Assembly: GCA_009993005.1 (NCBI GenBank) | Contig: JAACUH010000086.1 | Location: 1 to 36,121, forward strand | Direction: 5' to 3' | Length of the DNA: 36,121 bases | DNA from: Rhodobacterales bacterium | GTDB taxonomy: Bacteria > Pseudomonadota > Alphaproteobacteria > Rhodobacterales > Rhodobacteraceae | Shown: positions 1-9,222 of the stretch, one piece after another | Position numbering within the stretch: position 1 is the first letter of the stretch | Layout: each line of letters opens with the position of its first letter | The notes under the pieces: generated by a model | The model's database searches: none | What the model saw: only the letters and a program-made list of their open reading frames with translations | Told to the model about the DNA's origin: nothing | Made by a program: the position numbers and the translations under genes

Positions 1-342
1 GGCCGCCAGCCCATCCCAGAAACCAAAGCCGCCAATCCAAATGATCAGGGGCAGCGTCGCGATGACCGCTGTCGCCTCATGCGTCAGCGCATGCAGCACG
101 CGCAGGTGCTGCGGCCGGTCGCTCGCCGCCCGGCCGGTCAGGGCGAGGTCGATCCTGTCAAAGGCGGTGTTGTGCAGCGGTGTCCAGATCAGGCAGGCCA
201 GAGTGAGCGCCGCAAAAAGGAGCGGCCCTTCGTTCAGGCCGGAGCCGAAGAGGAGAAGATAGAACGGCAGCGAAATTGCCGCACTGCCAGTTTCATAGCA
301 AAGGGTCTGGATCGCGCGTTCGCGCGGATCACGCAATGACAT
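1..342 (-). CDS. PACE-family (AceI-like) efflux transporter, 3' end cut by window
   Basis: This reading frame is open from an ATG at 340-342 to the left edge, giving the first 114 residues. It begins MSLRDPRERAIQTLCYE and has about three hydrophobic segments (residues 18-36, 40-56 and 91-112). The pattern is that of a BTP/PACE domain: an early Arg-Glu region leading to a Glu (residue 17) in the first helix, a Phe-Asp-Arg motif after helix 2, and RVLHALTHE opening the second repeat. PACE proteins are small four-helix inner-membrane proteins that export biocides such as chlorhexidine by proton antiport; an equivalent acidic residue in helix 1 of AceI is essential. The last helix lies outside the window. 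It is separated from scpB by about 190 bp with no other convincing gene. The family call rests on remembered motif layout; substrate is unknown. Confidence 0.75.
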   Translation of the reverse strand, partial: MSLRDPRERAIQTLCYETGSAAISLPFYLLLFGSGLNEGPLLFAALTLACLIWTPLHNTAFDRIDLALTGRAASDRPQHLRVLHALTHEATAVIATLPLIIWIGGFGFWDGLAA

Positions 343-534
343 CGTGAAATCCGTTCCGGTTAAAATGCAGGCCGCCCAAAACAGGGCAAGTTCTATCTTA
401 ATGAGTCAAACGGTAGCAAAGAATGCCGTTCAGGTAAATCCGCAGGCAGGTCGGGAAACCCCTACCCTCCCGGATCCGCCCCACGCGGCGCATCAGGCGC
501 AGGGCGCGGATGACGCGGCGCAGCAGCACCCCCG

Positions 535-1182
535 TCAGTCTCCGAACAACTCGGGCTGGCTGTCGTCGCTGTCCTCTTCCTCGCCAGCCGAAAGTGGCAC
601 CATCCCCGGCGGCGGCCGGTTGTCGAGCAGGCCCGCCGCGCGCAATTCCTTGAGCCCCGGCAGGTCGCGCGCCGTCTCGAGCCCGAAATGGGCAAGGAAC
701 TGGTCGGTGACCACGAATGTCACCGGGCGCCCCGGCGTCATCTTGCGCCGGCCAAAGCGGATCCACTCCATCTCGATCAGCTGATCGACCGTGCCGCGAC
801 TGACCGACACCCCACGGATCTCCTCGATCTCGGCGCGGGTGACGGGCTGGTGGTAGGCCACGATCGCCAGCGTCTCGATTGCGGCACGCGACAGCTTGCG
901 CGTCTCGACCACCTCTTTCTGCATCAGAAAACCGAGGTCGGGCGCGGTGCGGATCGCCCAGCCGTCGCCCACGCGCACCACGCCCACGCCGCGCCCCTCG
1001 TAGCGGCGGCGCAGGTGCACCAGCGCCTCGGCAGGGTCGCAGCCATGCGGCATCCGCCCCGCGAGCGCCGCCACCGTCATCGGATCGGTCGTGGCAAAGA
1101 GGATCGCCTCGACCATGCGCTCCTGCTCGGCCATCGGCGGCGCCTTGAAGAGCGTCGGCTCCGGCTCGTTCCTGTCAGCCAT
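535..1182 (-). CDS. scpB: Segregation and condensation protein B
   Basis: A 215-residue protein starting MADRNEPEPTLF. ScpB is the winged-helix dimer that binds ScpA and, with SMC, forms the bacterial condensin that organises and segregates the chromosome. The diagnostic second winged-helix segment with ETLAIVAYHQPVTRAEIEEI is at about residues 102-121, followed by RGTVDQLIE. The C-terminus is an acidic, poorly conserved tail, as usual. The frame stays open upstream to 1374, but that part lies inside scpA; the ATG at 1182 overlaps the scpA stop by 8 bp, which indicates translational coupling. Length is normal for alphaproteobacterial ScpB. Confidence 0.95.
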   Translation of the reverse strand: MADRNEPEPTLFKAPPMAEQERMVEAILFATTDPMTVAALAGRMPHGCDPAEALVHLRRRYEGRGVGVVRVGDGWAIRTAPDLGFLMQKEVVETRKLSRAAIETLAIVAYHQPVTRAEIEEIRGVSVSRGTVDQLIEMEWIRFGRRKMTPGRPVTFVVTDQFLAHFGLETARDLPGLKELRAAGLLDNRPPPGMVPLSAGEEEDSDDSQPELFGD

Positions 1183-1963
1183 CGGGCGGCATCCTCTTGC
1201 GGATCTGGATCGGCGCGAACATGTCCGCCTGCCGGATCTCGATCCGGCCTTCCTTGGCCAGTTCGAGCGAGGCGACAAAGGTCGCCGCCGTGGTGGACCG
1301 GCGGCGCAGCGGGTCGGCCGCCCAATCCTCGGGCAGATAGGCCGCAATATCGGTCCACTCGCCCGCATAGCCAATGAGCCCGCGCATCCGCTCGAGCGCC
1401 TGCTCCATCGTCATCACATGGCCGCGGTCGAGCACGAAGGGGCGGAAATCGTCGCGGGTGCGGATCCGGGCATAGGCCTGCATCAGGTCGAGCAGCGACG
1501 CGCTCCAGGTCACGCGGCGCACGCGGGCGACATCCTCGGTCAGGCCGCGCGCAAAGAAGTCGCGCCCGAGCTGGTCGCGCGCCATCAGCTTGGCCGCCAC
1601 CTCGCGCATCGCCTGAAGCCGTTCGAGCTGGAACGCCAGATGCGCGGCCAGTTCCTCGCCCGAGGGGCCGTCGGCGGTGGGGTCGGGCGGCAGCAGCAGG
1701 CGCGATTTGAGAAACGCGAGCCAGGCCGCCATCACCAGGTAATCGGCGGCCAGCTCGATGCGCAGGTTATGCGCCTTGGCGATGAAACCCAGGTATTGCT
1801 CGGCCAGCGCGAGGATCGAAATCTGCCGCAGGTCCACCTTTTGCGTGCGCGAGAGCGTCAGCAGCAGGTCGAGCGGCCCCTCGTAGCCGTCCACATCGAC
1901 GATCAGCGCCTCGGCGGCGAGCCGTTCGCTGACCCGGGCGTGGTCCTCCTCGAATGTGCTCAT
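1175..1963 (-). CDS. scpA: Segregation and condensation protein A
   Basis: A 262-residue kleisin subunit of the SMC-ScpAB condensin. The N-terminal family hallmark is clear at about residues 24-50: DVDGYEGPLDLLLTLSRTQK followed by VDLRQISI and the LAEQYL helix that contacts the SMC neck. The C-terminal winged helix (about 195-255) includes TTAATFVASLELAKEGRI and ADMFAPIQI, which binds the SMC head. The ATG at 1961-1963 overlaps the nagZ stop in an ATGA junction and the stop overlaps scpB by 8 bp, so nagZ, scpA and scpB are almost certainly one transcript. Confidence 0.96.
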   Translation of the reverse strand: MSTFEEDHARVSERLAAEALIVDVDGYEGPLDLLLTLSRTQKVDLRQISILALAEQYLGFIAKAHNLRIELAADYLVMAAWLAFLKSRLLLPPDPTADGPSGEELAAHLAFQLERLQAMREVAAKLMARDQLGRDFFARGLTEDVARVRRVTWSASLLDLMQAYARIRTRDDFRPFVLDRGHVMTMEQALERMRGLIGYAGEWTDIAAYLPEDWAADPLRRRSTTAATFVASLELAKEGRIEIRQADMFAPIQIRKRMPPDG

Positions 1964-2952
1964 GCGCCCTCCAGCAGGGCGTCCAGCTCTGCGGCCAGCG
2001 CCTTTGTGTCAACCGGGTCGGGCGTATGACGCTGCGCCAATGCGGCGGCGGCCCGGCCCGTCGCCAGCGCAGAGAGCGGCGCCGTGGCGCCTGCGACCTG
2101 CATCATGTCGGCGGGGATGCCGTTGCAATGCAGCACCACATCGCAGCCCGCCGCGAGCGAGGCCGCCGCGCGCTCTGCCAGTGTCCCGCTCAGCGCCTGC
2201 ATCGACAGGTCGTCGGTCATGATGAGACCGGCAAAGCCGATATCCTCGCGGATCACGCGCATCATCGCGGGCGACGTGGTCGCGGGCGCGCCTGCGTCGA
2301 TGGCATCAAAGACGATATGCGCGGTCATGCCCATGGCCATGTCGCAAAGCGCGCGGAACGGCGCGAAATCGCGCGCGTCAAGTGCTGCGCGCGGGGCGGA
2401 CACGCGCGGCAGGTCATGGTGGCTGTCCACCGCGGCGCGGCCATAGCCGGGAATATGCTTGAGCACCGGCAGCACACCGCCCGCAAGCAAGCCTGCGGCG
2501 CAGGCGCGCGCGGCAGCCACCACGGTCGCCACATCCGCCCCATAGAGACGATTGCGCAGCACCGGATGCGTGGCCTCCTCGACCAGATCGGCGAGGGGCG
2601 CGCAGTTCACGTCGATGCCCACGGCGTGCAGTTCCTCGGCGATCAGCCGGTTGCGCAGCCATTGCGCGCGCAGCGGGTCGCGGGCGAGGGCCATCTGGTC
2701 GAGCGCGGGCAGGTAGTCGCGCCAGAGCGGCGCGCGCATCCGCTGCACGCGCCCGCCCTCCTGGTCGATCAGGATCGGCGCCTCGCGCCCCACCGCCGCG
2801 CGCAGGTCGGCTGTCAGCCGGCAAAGCTGGTCAGGGCTGTCCACATTGCGGGCAAAGAGTATGAAGCCCCAAGGGTCAACATCACGGAAAAAGTCACGTT
2901 CCCATGGCGTTACGCGCCGTTCTTCAGGTCCAAATATGACGGCGGCAACCAA
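1960..2952 (-). CDS. nagZ: Beta-N-acetylhexosaminidase (GH3), peptidoglycan recycling
   Basis: A 330-residue glycoside hydrolase family 3 enzyme. NagZ removes the N-acetylglucosamine from GlcNAc-anhydromuropeptides in the cytoplasm during wall recycling. Visible motifs are IDQEGGRVQR (62-71), the substrate-binding KHIPGYGR (165-172), the catalytic loop DSHHDLP (177-182) carrying the general-acid His-Asp dyad, and MTDDLSM (245-251) with the nucleophilic Asp. There is no signal peptide, as expected for the cytosolic enzyme. Its start lies immediately next to the stop of the upstream SPOR-domain gene and its stop overlaps scpA. Confidence 0.94.
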   Translation of the reverse strand: MVAAVIFGPEERRVTPWERDFFRDVDPWGFILFARNVDSPDQLCRLTADLRAAVGREAPILIDQEGGRVQRMRAPLWRDYLPALDQMALARDPLRAQWLRNRLIAEELHAVGIDVNCAPLADLVEEATHPVLRNRLYGADVATVVAAARACAAGLLAGGVLPVLKHIPGYGRAAVDSHHDLPRVSAPRAALDARDFAPFRALCDMAMGMTAHIVFDAIDAGAPATTSPAMMRVIREDIGFAGLIMTDDLSMQALSGTLAERAAASLAAGCDVVLHCNGIPADMMQVAGATAPLSALATGRAAAALAQRHTPDPVDTKALAAELDALLEGA

Positions 2953-3972
2953 TCAGCGCACCACGACCGGGATGCAGGCCGCATCCTCGGCCACCAGCGC
3001 CGCACAGAACCGTCGCGCATCGCTGAGCGTGTCAAACCCCATCGCGCGCAGCCGGAAGAAGGTGCGCCCGCCACTCGTCGCCTGCTGGATGACCGGCGTC
3101 TTGCCCGCGACAAAGCTCGCAAAGCGCCCGGCGAGCCGCGCCCATTCCGCCGTCGCGATCTCGGGTGTCTCATAGGCGCCAAGCTGCACGAGGCTGGTGC
3201 CGATGGCGATGTCCCCGGTCATCACGGCAATCGCCGCACCGCCCGGCGCCGCGCTATCCGTGCCCTGACCGGACGCCAGCACGGCCGGGTCAGCGAGACC
3301 GGGGCGCTGCATCGGGCGCAGCATCGGGCGCACCGCCCGCGCGGCGGGCGACGCCTCTGCCAGCGGTTCGGGCGCGGGGGCGAGGTCGGTCAGCGGCGTG
3401 GAGTTGGCGGCGATGGCATCGGCCAGCGCGAGGATGTCGTCTGCCGACAGGGGGCCATCGGTGGCGGGCAGGTCGGTCTCTGCGATCACCGGCTCGACCA
3501 CACCCTCCTCGAGCGGCTCGGCCACGGCCTCGAGGCTGGGCTCGGGCGTCGCGACGGAGAGCGCCGCCGGCACCTGCTGCGGGTCGTCGCCCGCAAGCCG
3601 CTCTTCCGCCTCGGCCATCGGCATCGCCTCGAGGTCTTCCTGCGCGAGGCCCGCGACAGCGGGGGCGAGGATCAGCCGGTCCTCAGGCGGGGCGGCTTCG
3701 CCCAGGGCGGCAATGGCATTGACGGCCAGCCCGGTATGCAGCGGCAGTTCGCCGCCGGGATTGCTCGGCGCCTCGCGCATCGGCCCTTCCATCGCATGGA
3801 CGACCGGGATGCCGTTCACATCGCGCACCAGCAGCTTGTAGCCCCAGACACCGACGCCCGCGACAAGCGCCAGCGACACGGCCGCGCCCGCATATTGCAC
3901 GAATGATGCGATGGGTGCACCCACAGGCGATGCAGCCCGGCCCGTGATCGGCCCGTCGGAAACTTCTGCCAT
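2953..3972 (-). CDS. SPOR-domain membrane protein
   Basis: A 339-residue type II membrane protein. A short cytoplasmic N-terminus precedes one transmembrane helix (about 25-47). A long low-complexity Ala/Pro/Glu-rich periplasmic linker (about 60-250) ends in a SPOR domain (about 257-339) beginning GTSLVQLGAY. SPOR domains bind denuded glycan strands at division sites, so a role in septal peptidoglycan remodelling is inferred. It directly abuts nagZ, which recycles wall fragments, and a GAGGCGG ribosome-binding site precedes the ATG. It resembles FtsN-like or DedD-like proteins in architecture but no name can be given from sequence alone. Confidence 0.88.
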   Translation of the reverse strand: MAEVSDGPITGRAASPVGAPIASFVQYAGAAVSLALVAGVGVWGYKLLVRDVNGIPVVHAMEGPMREAPSNPGGELPLHTGLAVNAIAALGEAAPPEDRLILAPAVAGLAQEDLEAMPMAEAEERLAGDDPQQVPAALSVATPEPSLEAVAEPLEEGVVEPVIAETDLPATDGPLSADDILALADAIAANSTPLTDLAPAPEPLAEASPAARAVRPMLRPMQRPGLADPAVLASGQGTDSAAPGGAAIAVMTGDIAIGTSLVQLGAYETPEIATAEWARLAGRFASFVAGKTPVIQQATSGGRTFFRLRAMGFDTLSDARRFCAALVAEDAACIPVVVR

Positions 3973-4048
3973 ATCCGCCTCTCTGCCGCCGCAGGTTGCC
4001 CCCCGGCGGCGTCTCTTGCCAAGCCTCGACCTGCGCGGCGTCGTGCGC

Positions 4049-5791
4049 TTAGCGCATCTCGTCAGCCGGGGTCACGCCAAGAATACCAAGACCGGCCGAA
4101 ATGACAACGGCTGCGGCAGAGATGAGGGCGATTTTCGCCTGTGTGATGCCGCTGTCACCCGCTTGCAGGAACCGCAGGCTGGGGTCGTCATTGCCCCGGT
4201 TCCACAGCGAATGCACGTCGGACGCCAGATCGTAGAGGTAAAAGGCGATCCGGTGCGGCTCGTTGCCGCGCGCGGCGATCTCGACCAGGCGTGGCCATTC
4301 GGCGATCTGGCGGGCGAGCTTGAGTTCGGCCTCATGCGCCAGCCCGGCCAGATCGGCGGCGGCGAGGCTCGCGTGATCGACCGCCACGCCCGCCTCGACC
4401 GCCTTGCGCAGCACCGATTGCACGCGGGCATGGGCGTATTGCACATAGAACACCGGGTTGTCCTTGGACTGCTCGAGCACCTTGTCAAAGTCGAAGTCGA
4501 GCGGCGCGTCGTTCTTGCGCGTCAGCATGTGGAACCGGGTCACATCGGGGCCGACCTGATCGACCACATCGCGCAGGGTGACGAAATTGCCCGCGCGTTT
4601 CGACATCTTGAACGGCGCGCCGTTCTTCCACAGCTTGACCAGTTGGGTGAGCTTGATATCGACCGGCACGCGCCCGTCCGACAGCGCCGCGACCGCCGCC
4701 TTCATCCGTTTGACATAGCCGCCGTGGTCGGCGCCGAACACATCGATAAGGGCGTCGAAGCCTCTGGAAACCTTGTCATAATGATAGGCGATGTCGGGGG
4801 CGAAATAGGTCCAGGACCCGTCCGATTTCTGGATCGGCCGGTCCACGTCATCGCCATGCGCGGTCGAGCGAAAGAGCGTCTGCTCGCGCGGTTCCCAATC
4901 CTCGGGCGTCTTGCCTTTGGGCGGTTCCAGCGTGCCGCGATAGATCAGCCCCTTGGCGTCGAGATCGGCAATCGCCGCCTCGATCCGGCCGGTGCCATAG
5001 AGCGACTTTTCCGAAAAGAACACGTCCATCGTGATGTTCAACTGCGCGAGGTCGTCGCGGATCATGTCGAGCATCATGGCGGTGGCAAACTCGCGCACCT
5101 CGGAGAGCCAGTATTGCTCGCCCTTGTCGAGCAGGCTCTCGCCATATTTCGCCTTCAGCGCCTCGCCCACCGGCACGAGATAGTCGCCGGGATAAAGCCC
5201 CTCGGCGATCTCGGGCGCATGGCCGCAGGCCTCGCGGTAGCGCTCATAGGCGGACCGCGCCAGCACATCGACCTGCGCGCCGCCGTCGTTGATGTAATAT
5301 TCGCGCGTCACGTCCCAGCCGGCATAGGCCAGCAGCGAGGCCAGCGCATCGCCAAAGACCGCGCCGCGGGTGTGGCCCACATGCAATGGTCCGGTGGGGT
5401 TCGCGCTCACATATTCGACGTTCACGCGCCGCCCCTGCCCCAGGGTCGAGCGGCCAAAGCCCGTATCCGTCAGCGCCGCGCGCACCACCCCTTGCCAGAC
5501 GGCGGGCGCGAGGCGCAGGTTGAGGAACCCCGGCCCCGCGACCTCGGCCCGCGTCACGCGGGGGTCGGCCGCGAGCCGCAGGGCCAGCGCATCGGCGATG
5601 GCGCGCGGCGGCATCCCGGCGGGTTTGGCCAGCACCATCGCGGCATTGGTCGCCATGTCGCCATGCCCGGCATCGCGGGGCGGCTCGACCGCCACGGCGT
5701 CCCAGGACAGCCCCTGGGGCAGCGTGCCCTCGGCCACCATCGCGTCCAGACAGTCGAGCACAAGCGCCCGGATTTCGGTAAACAGGTTCAT
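4049..5791 (-). CDS. argS: Arginyl-tRNA synthetase
   Basis: A 580-residue class I synthetase charging tRNA-Arg. The N-terminal Add1 domain is followed by [15 protein letters not shown], giving the HIGH-type signature HVGH at 137-140; the KMSKR loop is at 395-399. The C-terminal alpha-helical anticodon-binding DALR domain ends with the typical LGITPADEM-type tail, here [10 protein letters not shown]. The frame is open 22 codons further upstream, but the ATG at 5791 ([11 protein letters not shown]) is chosen because it starts the conserved domain and has an AGAGGA ribosome-binding site. It is about 75 bp downstream of the dGTPase gene on the same strand. Confidence 0.97.
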   Translation of the reverse strand: MNLFTEIRALVLDCLDAMVAEGTLPQGLSWDAVAVEPPRDAGHGDMATNAAMVLAKPAGMPPRAIADALALRLAADPRVTRAEVAGPGFLNLRLAPAVWQGVVRAALTDTGFGRSTLGQGRRVNVEYVSANPTGPLHVGHTRGAVFGDALASLLAYAGWDVTREYYINDGGAQVDVLARSAYERYREACGHAPEIAEGLYPGDYLVPVGEALKAKYGESLLDKGEQYWLSEVREFATAMMLDMIRDDLAQLNITMDVFFSEKSLYGTGRIEAAIADLDAKGLIYRGTLEPPKGKTPEDWEPREQTLFRSTAHGDDVDRPIQKSDGSWTYFAPDIAYHYDKVSRGFDALIDVFGADHGGYVKRMKAAVAALSDGRVPVDIKLTQLVKLWKNGAPFKMSKRAGNFVTLRDVVDQVGPDVTRFHMLTRKNDAPLDFDFDKVLEQSKDNPVFYVQYAHARVQSVLRKAVEAGVAVDHASLAAADLAGLAHEAELKLARQIAEWPRLVEIAARGNEPHRIAFYLYDLASDVHSLWNRGNDDPSLRFLQAGDSGITQAKIALISAAAVVISAGLGILGVTPADEMR

Positions 5792-5866
5792 CTCACGGTC
5801 CTCTTGGCCCCTTTCAGAGGCATTGGGCGGGTTTACCACGGCAAACGGGCGCGTCAACGTGCCGCC

Positions 5867-7063
5867 CTATCCCCGCAGGGCGCGGGTCCGGTCCACCATA
5901 TCGCTGCCCAAGAGCCGGGCGTGGGTCTCGATCGCAAAGCGGTCGGTCATGCCGGCGATGTAATCGGCCACGATCCGCGCCAGCGCGGTTTCGCCCCCCG
6001 GGCCTGCGGCGGCCTCGGCCACATCCTTGCGCCATTGTTTCGGCAGCTCGTCCGGCTGCGCCATGAACAGCGGAAAGAGGTCATGCACGACCTGCGTCAC
6101 TTCGGCGCGCATTGCGACCACGGCAGGCGCCCGATACATGCGGTGAAAGAGAAACTCGCGGATCACCCTGAGATCGGCCCAGAGCGCCGGCGTGAACTGC
6201 ACCAGCATCCGCCCCGCGTGGCGGATGTCAGAGGCCGAGGCCGGACCGAGGTCTGCGATATTGCGGCGGCTCAGCCCGATCACATCCTCGACCAGCACGC
6301 CAAAGAACCGCCGCAGCGCCTCGTGCCGGCGGCGGTAATAGTTGAGACCGGGATATTTGCGGTCAACTTCTGCAAAACAGTCGTGCAGCACGGGCAATTC
6401 GGCCAGATCGTCGGTCGAGAACAGCTCGGCGCGCAATCCGTCATGCAGGTCGTGGTGGTTATAGGCGATGTCGTCCGCAATGGCCGCCGATTGCGCCTCG
6501 GCGCTGGCATGGGTGGACAGTTCGAGGTCATGACGCGCGTTGTAATCGGCCAGCGCATAGGGGACCGGGTCGCGCACCGGGCCGTTATGCTTGGCAATCC
6601 CTTCGAGCGTTTCCCATGTCAGGTTCAGCCCGTCCCATTCGGCATAATGCCGCTCGAGCGAGGTGACGATGCGGATCGCCTGCGCATTGTGGTCGAACCC
6701 GCCATAGGGCGCCATCAGGGCATTGAGCGCATCCTCGCCGGTATGGCCAAAGGGCGGGTGGCCGAGGTCATGCGCCAGCGCCACGGCCTCGGTCAGTTCC
6801 ACATTCAGCCCCAGCGCCGCCGCCACCGTGCGCGCGACCTGCGCCACCTCGATGGAATGGGTGAGGCGGGTGCGGAAATAGTCGCCCTCATGTTCGATGA
6901 ACACCTGCGTCTTGTGTTTGAGCCGGCGAAAGGCGCTGGCATGGATGATCCGGTCCCTGTCGCGCTGAAAGGGCGAGCGGAAGGTGCTTTCTTCCTCGGC
7001 AAACAGGCGCCCCCGGCTTTGGCCGGGCAGGCAGGCATAGGCGGCGTGCATCATGTGTCCCAT
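5867..7063 (-). CDS. dGTP triphosphohydrolase-like HD protein
   Basis: A 398-residue HD-superfamily protein of the deoxyguanosinetriphosphate triphosphohydrolase-like group, which hydrolyses dNTPs to nucleosides plus triphosphate and affects nucleotide pools. It shows FQRDRDRIIHASAFRRLKHK (32-51), RTRLTHSIEVAQVAR with the first metal His (69), the central His-Asp pair in ALAHDLGHPPFGHTGE (98-99), and the later DDIAYNHHDLHDG metal site. An AAGGGG ribosome-binding site lies about 9 bases before the ATG used here; in-frame ATGs at codons 4 and 5 are alternatives. It diverges from erpA across an 87-bp gap. Confidence 0.92.
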   Translation of the reverse strand: MGHMMHAAYACLPGQSRGRLFAEEESTFRSPFQRDRDRIIHASAFRRLKHKTQVFIEHEGDYFRTRLTHSIEVAQVARTVAAALGLNVELTEAVALAHDLGHPPFGHTGEDALNALMAPYGGFDHNAQAIRIVTSLERHYAEWDGLNLTWETLEGIAKHNGPVRDPVPYALADYNARHDLELSTHASAEAQSAAIADDIAYNHHDLHDGLRAELFSTDDLAELPVLHDCFAEVDRKYPGLNYYRRRHEALRRFFGVLVEDVIGLSRRNIADLGPASASDIRHAGRMLVQFTPALWADLRVIREFLFHRMYRAPAVVAMRAEVTQVVHDLFPLFMAQPDELPKQWRKDVAEAAAGPGGETALARIVADYIAGMTDRFAIETHARLLGSDMVDRTRALRG

Positions 7064-7097
7064 TGTTGTTGCCCCTTGTTAGCGCAGATCGCGGGCA

Positions 7098-7126
7098 TTG
7101 TCCTGCCCCCGTGCAGCGCCTATGTT
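7098..7126 (+). promoter_or_regulatory. Candidate sigma-70 promoter for erpA
   Basis: TTGTCC (7098-7103) and TATGTT (7121-7126) are separated by 17 bases, 25 bases before the erpA ATG. This fits a housekeeping promoter in the short divergent gap between the dGTPase gene and erpA. No transcript data; an alternative start is possible. Confidence 0.45.
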
Positions 7127-7150
7127 CCCCCTGTCACCCGGAGATGCGCC

Positions 7151-7480
7151 ATGACCCTGACCCTGCCCCCCAAAGTCACCCCACGCGCCTTTGAACGTCT
7201 GGCCGAGATCGGCGCGGGCGCGCAGGGCAAGGCGCTGCGCGTCGCGGTCGAAGGCGGGGGATGTTCCGGTTTTCAATACGACATCGCCCTCGACGAGGCC
7301 AAGCCCGACGACCTGATCCTGGAGGGTGCGGGCGAACGGGTGCTGGTCGATCCGGTCTCGCTGCCGTTTCTGGCGGGGGCCACGATCACCTTCAGCGAAG
7401 AGCTGATCGGCGCGCGCTTTGTCATCGACAACCCCAACGCGACAAGCTCTTGCGGCTGCGGCACGTCGTTTTCGATCTGA
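7151..7480 (+). CDS. erpA: A-type iron-sulfur cluster carrier (ErpA/IscA family)
   Basis: A 109-residue HesB/IscA-like protein that carries and inserts Fe-S clusters into target enzymes. The three invariant ligands are present: Cys38 in GGCSGFQY and Cys101 and Cys103 in SSCGCGTSF near the C-terminus. The ATG at 7151 starts the domain (MTLTLPPKVTPRAFERLAEI). The open frame runs 3.2 kb upstream, antisense to argS and the dGTPase gene, but this is a GC-content artefact. Assignment to ErpA rather than IscA or SufA is by common genome context beside the dGTPase gene and is less certain than the family. Confidence 0.9.
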   Translation: MTLTLPPKVTPRAFERLAEIGAGAQGKALRVAVEGGGCSGFQYDIALDEAKPDDLILEGAGERVLVDPVSLPFLAGATITFSEELIGARFVIDNPNATSSCGCGTSFSI

Positions 7481-7545
7481 GCCTTGCGGGCCGCGCGCCT
7501 GCCCCGCTATTGTTTCCGAAATGGCAGCAATACAGGCGGTGCGTA

Positions 7546-9174
7546 ATGATTGATCCCTTGTCAGAACTGGCGATCCGCCACGGCACCGACAAATTCGGCC
7601 TGCACGACTATACGCCGCGCTATCACCAGTTGTTTGCGCCTCTGCGCGACCGGCCCATCCGTCTGCTCGAAATCGGGGTTGGCGGCTATCAGGATGCCGA
7701 CCGGGGTGGCCAGTCGCTCGCCATGTGGCGCGACTATTTCCCGCAAGGGCAGATCACCGGGATCGACATCCAGACCAAGGCGCTCGCCCTTGGCCCGCGC
7801 GTGGCGGTGTTGCGGGGCAGCCAGATCGACGCCGATTTCCTGGCCGAAGTCGTGGCGACACGCGGTCCCTTCGACATCATCATCGACGATGGCAGCCACC
7901 GCAACGAACATGTGGTGGAAAGCTATGGCCTGCTGTTTCCGACCATGGCCGCCGGCGGCCTCTATGTGGCCGAAGATGTGCAGACCGCGTTCTTTCCGCG
8001 CTTTGGTGGCTCTCTCGACCTCGAGGCGCCCAATTCGGTGGGCTATTTTGCGGAGATCGCCGCGCGGCTCGGGCAGGACGCCGATCCGCTGGTGGCCGAT
8101 GTGGCCTGCGTCACCCGCTTTCACAACATGATCGCGCTGCACAAGGTCGCGCGCATCCCCGACGCCACCCGCACGGTGGTCGCCGATATCACGCCCGCCG
8201 CGCTGGCCGAGGCCTTTGCGGCGCTGGCCGAGGGCGAGAGCCTGCGCATCGCGGGCCGTCCCGAGGGCGCGCTGGCCGCCGACATCCGCGCGCGGTTCAT
8301 CGCGGTCGATCACCGCGAGATCGCGGTGCATTTCCCGCGCGCCACGCTGCACGGCCAGGCGCGCGACCTTTGCCGGATCGACCTGATGGCGGATGGCGTG
8401 GTGCTGACCCGCGGGGCCAATGACTATCCGTCGAACTTTGCTTTCGACGCGACCCAGCCGCAGGCGGCGGCGGCGCTGGCGCAAATGGAAGCGGTGCTGC
8501 GCGAGACTGGCGAGGAAGGCGGGTTTGTCCATTATGCCGGCATCCTCACCGCGCAATATGGCCGCGAGGCCGCACGCGACTGGATCGACCGTCTGACCGC
8601 GATGGAGGCGCGCGCGCGGCTCTATTTCCAGCTCGCCATCGGGCTGGCGCAGCGCGACAAGGACGGCGCGCAGGTGCAGGCGCTGGCGCGGCGCGCCTTG
8701 TCGATCTATCCGGCCGATGCGGGCTTTACCCTTTCGCTTGCAACCGCGCTGCTGGCGGCTGACGGCGGCGCCGAGGCCCGCGCGCTGGTCGAGGCGGCGC
8801 TGGCCAGCACACCGCGTGACATGAACCTGCTGCTGCTGCTGTCGCGGATCGCGTCACAGGCGGGCGAAGCCGACAGCGCCATCCTCCATGCACGTCGCGC
8901 GGTCGAGGTCTCGGCGGCGCAACGGCGGGCCAAGCCGCTCACCCGGCTGGGCGAATTGCTCGCGAAGCAGGGCGCGCATGACGAGGCCTTGCGCCTGCTG
9001 CGCGAGGCCGCCGCCCTGCCCGGCCAGTTCGCCCCGCGCAGCCTGCGCGCGCTCAGCGCTGTGCTGAAGACGCAGGGCGACATCCCCGCTGCGGTCGCGG
9101 CCGCGGAAAAGGCGGTGGCGCTGGCCCCCGACACGCGCGAATTCCAGAACTGGCTGAACGCGCTGCGGGGCTGA
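7546..9174 (+). CDS. SAM-dependent methyltransferase fused to TPR-like C-terminus
   Basis: A 542-residue protein. Residues 1-200 form a class I methyltransferase domain of the kind seen in sugar/macrolide O-methyltransferases: HGTDKFGLHDYTPRYHQLF near the start, the SAM motif LLEIGVGGYQDADRGGQSLAMW (40-61), GIDIQ (72-76) and DIIIDDGSHRNEHV (110-123). Residues 330-540 are alanine-rich helical repeats resembling tetratricopeptide repeats, with spacing such as HARRAVEVS and AEKAVALAPD. TPRs usually mediate protein contacts. The substrate is unknown; related domains often modify glycans. The ATG at 7546 begins the conserved HGTDK region. It is 65 bp after erpA and about 50 bp before xth on the same strand. 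Confidence 0.82.
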   Translation: MIDPLSELAIRHGTDKFGLHDYTPRYHQLFAPLRDRPIRLLEIGVGGYQDADRGGQSLAMWRDYFPQGQITGIDIQTKALALGPRVAVLRGSQIDADFLAEVVATRGPFDIIIDDGSHRNEHVVESYGLLFPTMAAGGLYVAEDVQTAFFPRFGGSLDLEAPNSVGYFAEIAARLGQDADPLVADVACVTRFHNMIALHKVARIPDATRTVVADITPAALAEAFAALAEGESLRIAGRPEGALAADIRARFIAVDHREIAVHFPRATLHGQARDLCRIDLMADGVVLTRGANDYPSNFAFDATQPQAAAALAQMEAVLRETGEEGGFVHYAGILTAQYGREAARDWIDRLTAMEARARLYFQLAIGLAQRDKDGAQVQALARRALSIYPADAGFTLSLATALLAADGGAEARALVEAALASTPRDMNLLLLLSRIASQAGEADSAILHARRAVEVSAAQRRAKPLTRLGELLAKQGAHDEALRLLREAAALPGQFAPRSLRALSAVLKTQGDIPAAVAAAEKAVALAPDTREFQNWLNALRG

Positions 9175-9222
9175 CGCGGCGCGCGGAATGTGGCAAGCAA
9201 GGCCGCAACAGGGAGAGCGGCC

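Noticed and set aside
398-766. A 122-codon minus-strand frame downstream of and overlapping scpB
   Set aside because: Most of it lies inside scpB in another frame. Its 3' end has a basic helical look, but there is no start or ribosome-binding site outside scpB.
1954-3906. A 650-codon plus-strand frame
   Set aside because: It is antisense to nagZ and the SPOR gene and is Arg/His-rich without recognisable domains.
3911-7480. A 1189-codon plus-strand open frame
   Set aside because: It is antisense to argS and the dGTPase gene, whose motifs are clear. Only its last 109 codons (erpA) are real; the rest reflects high GC at codon position three.
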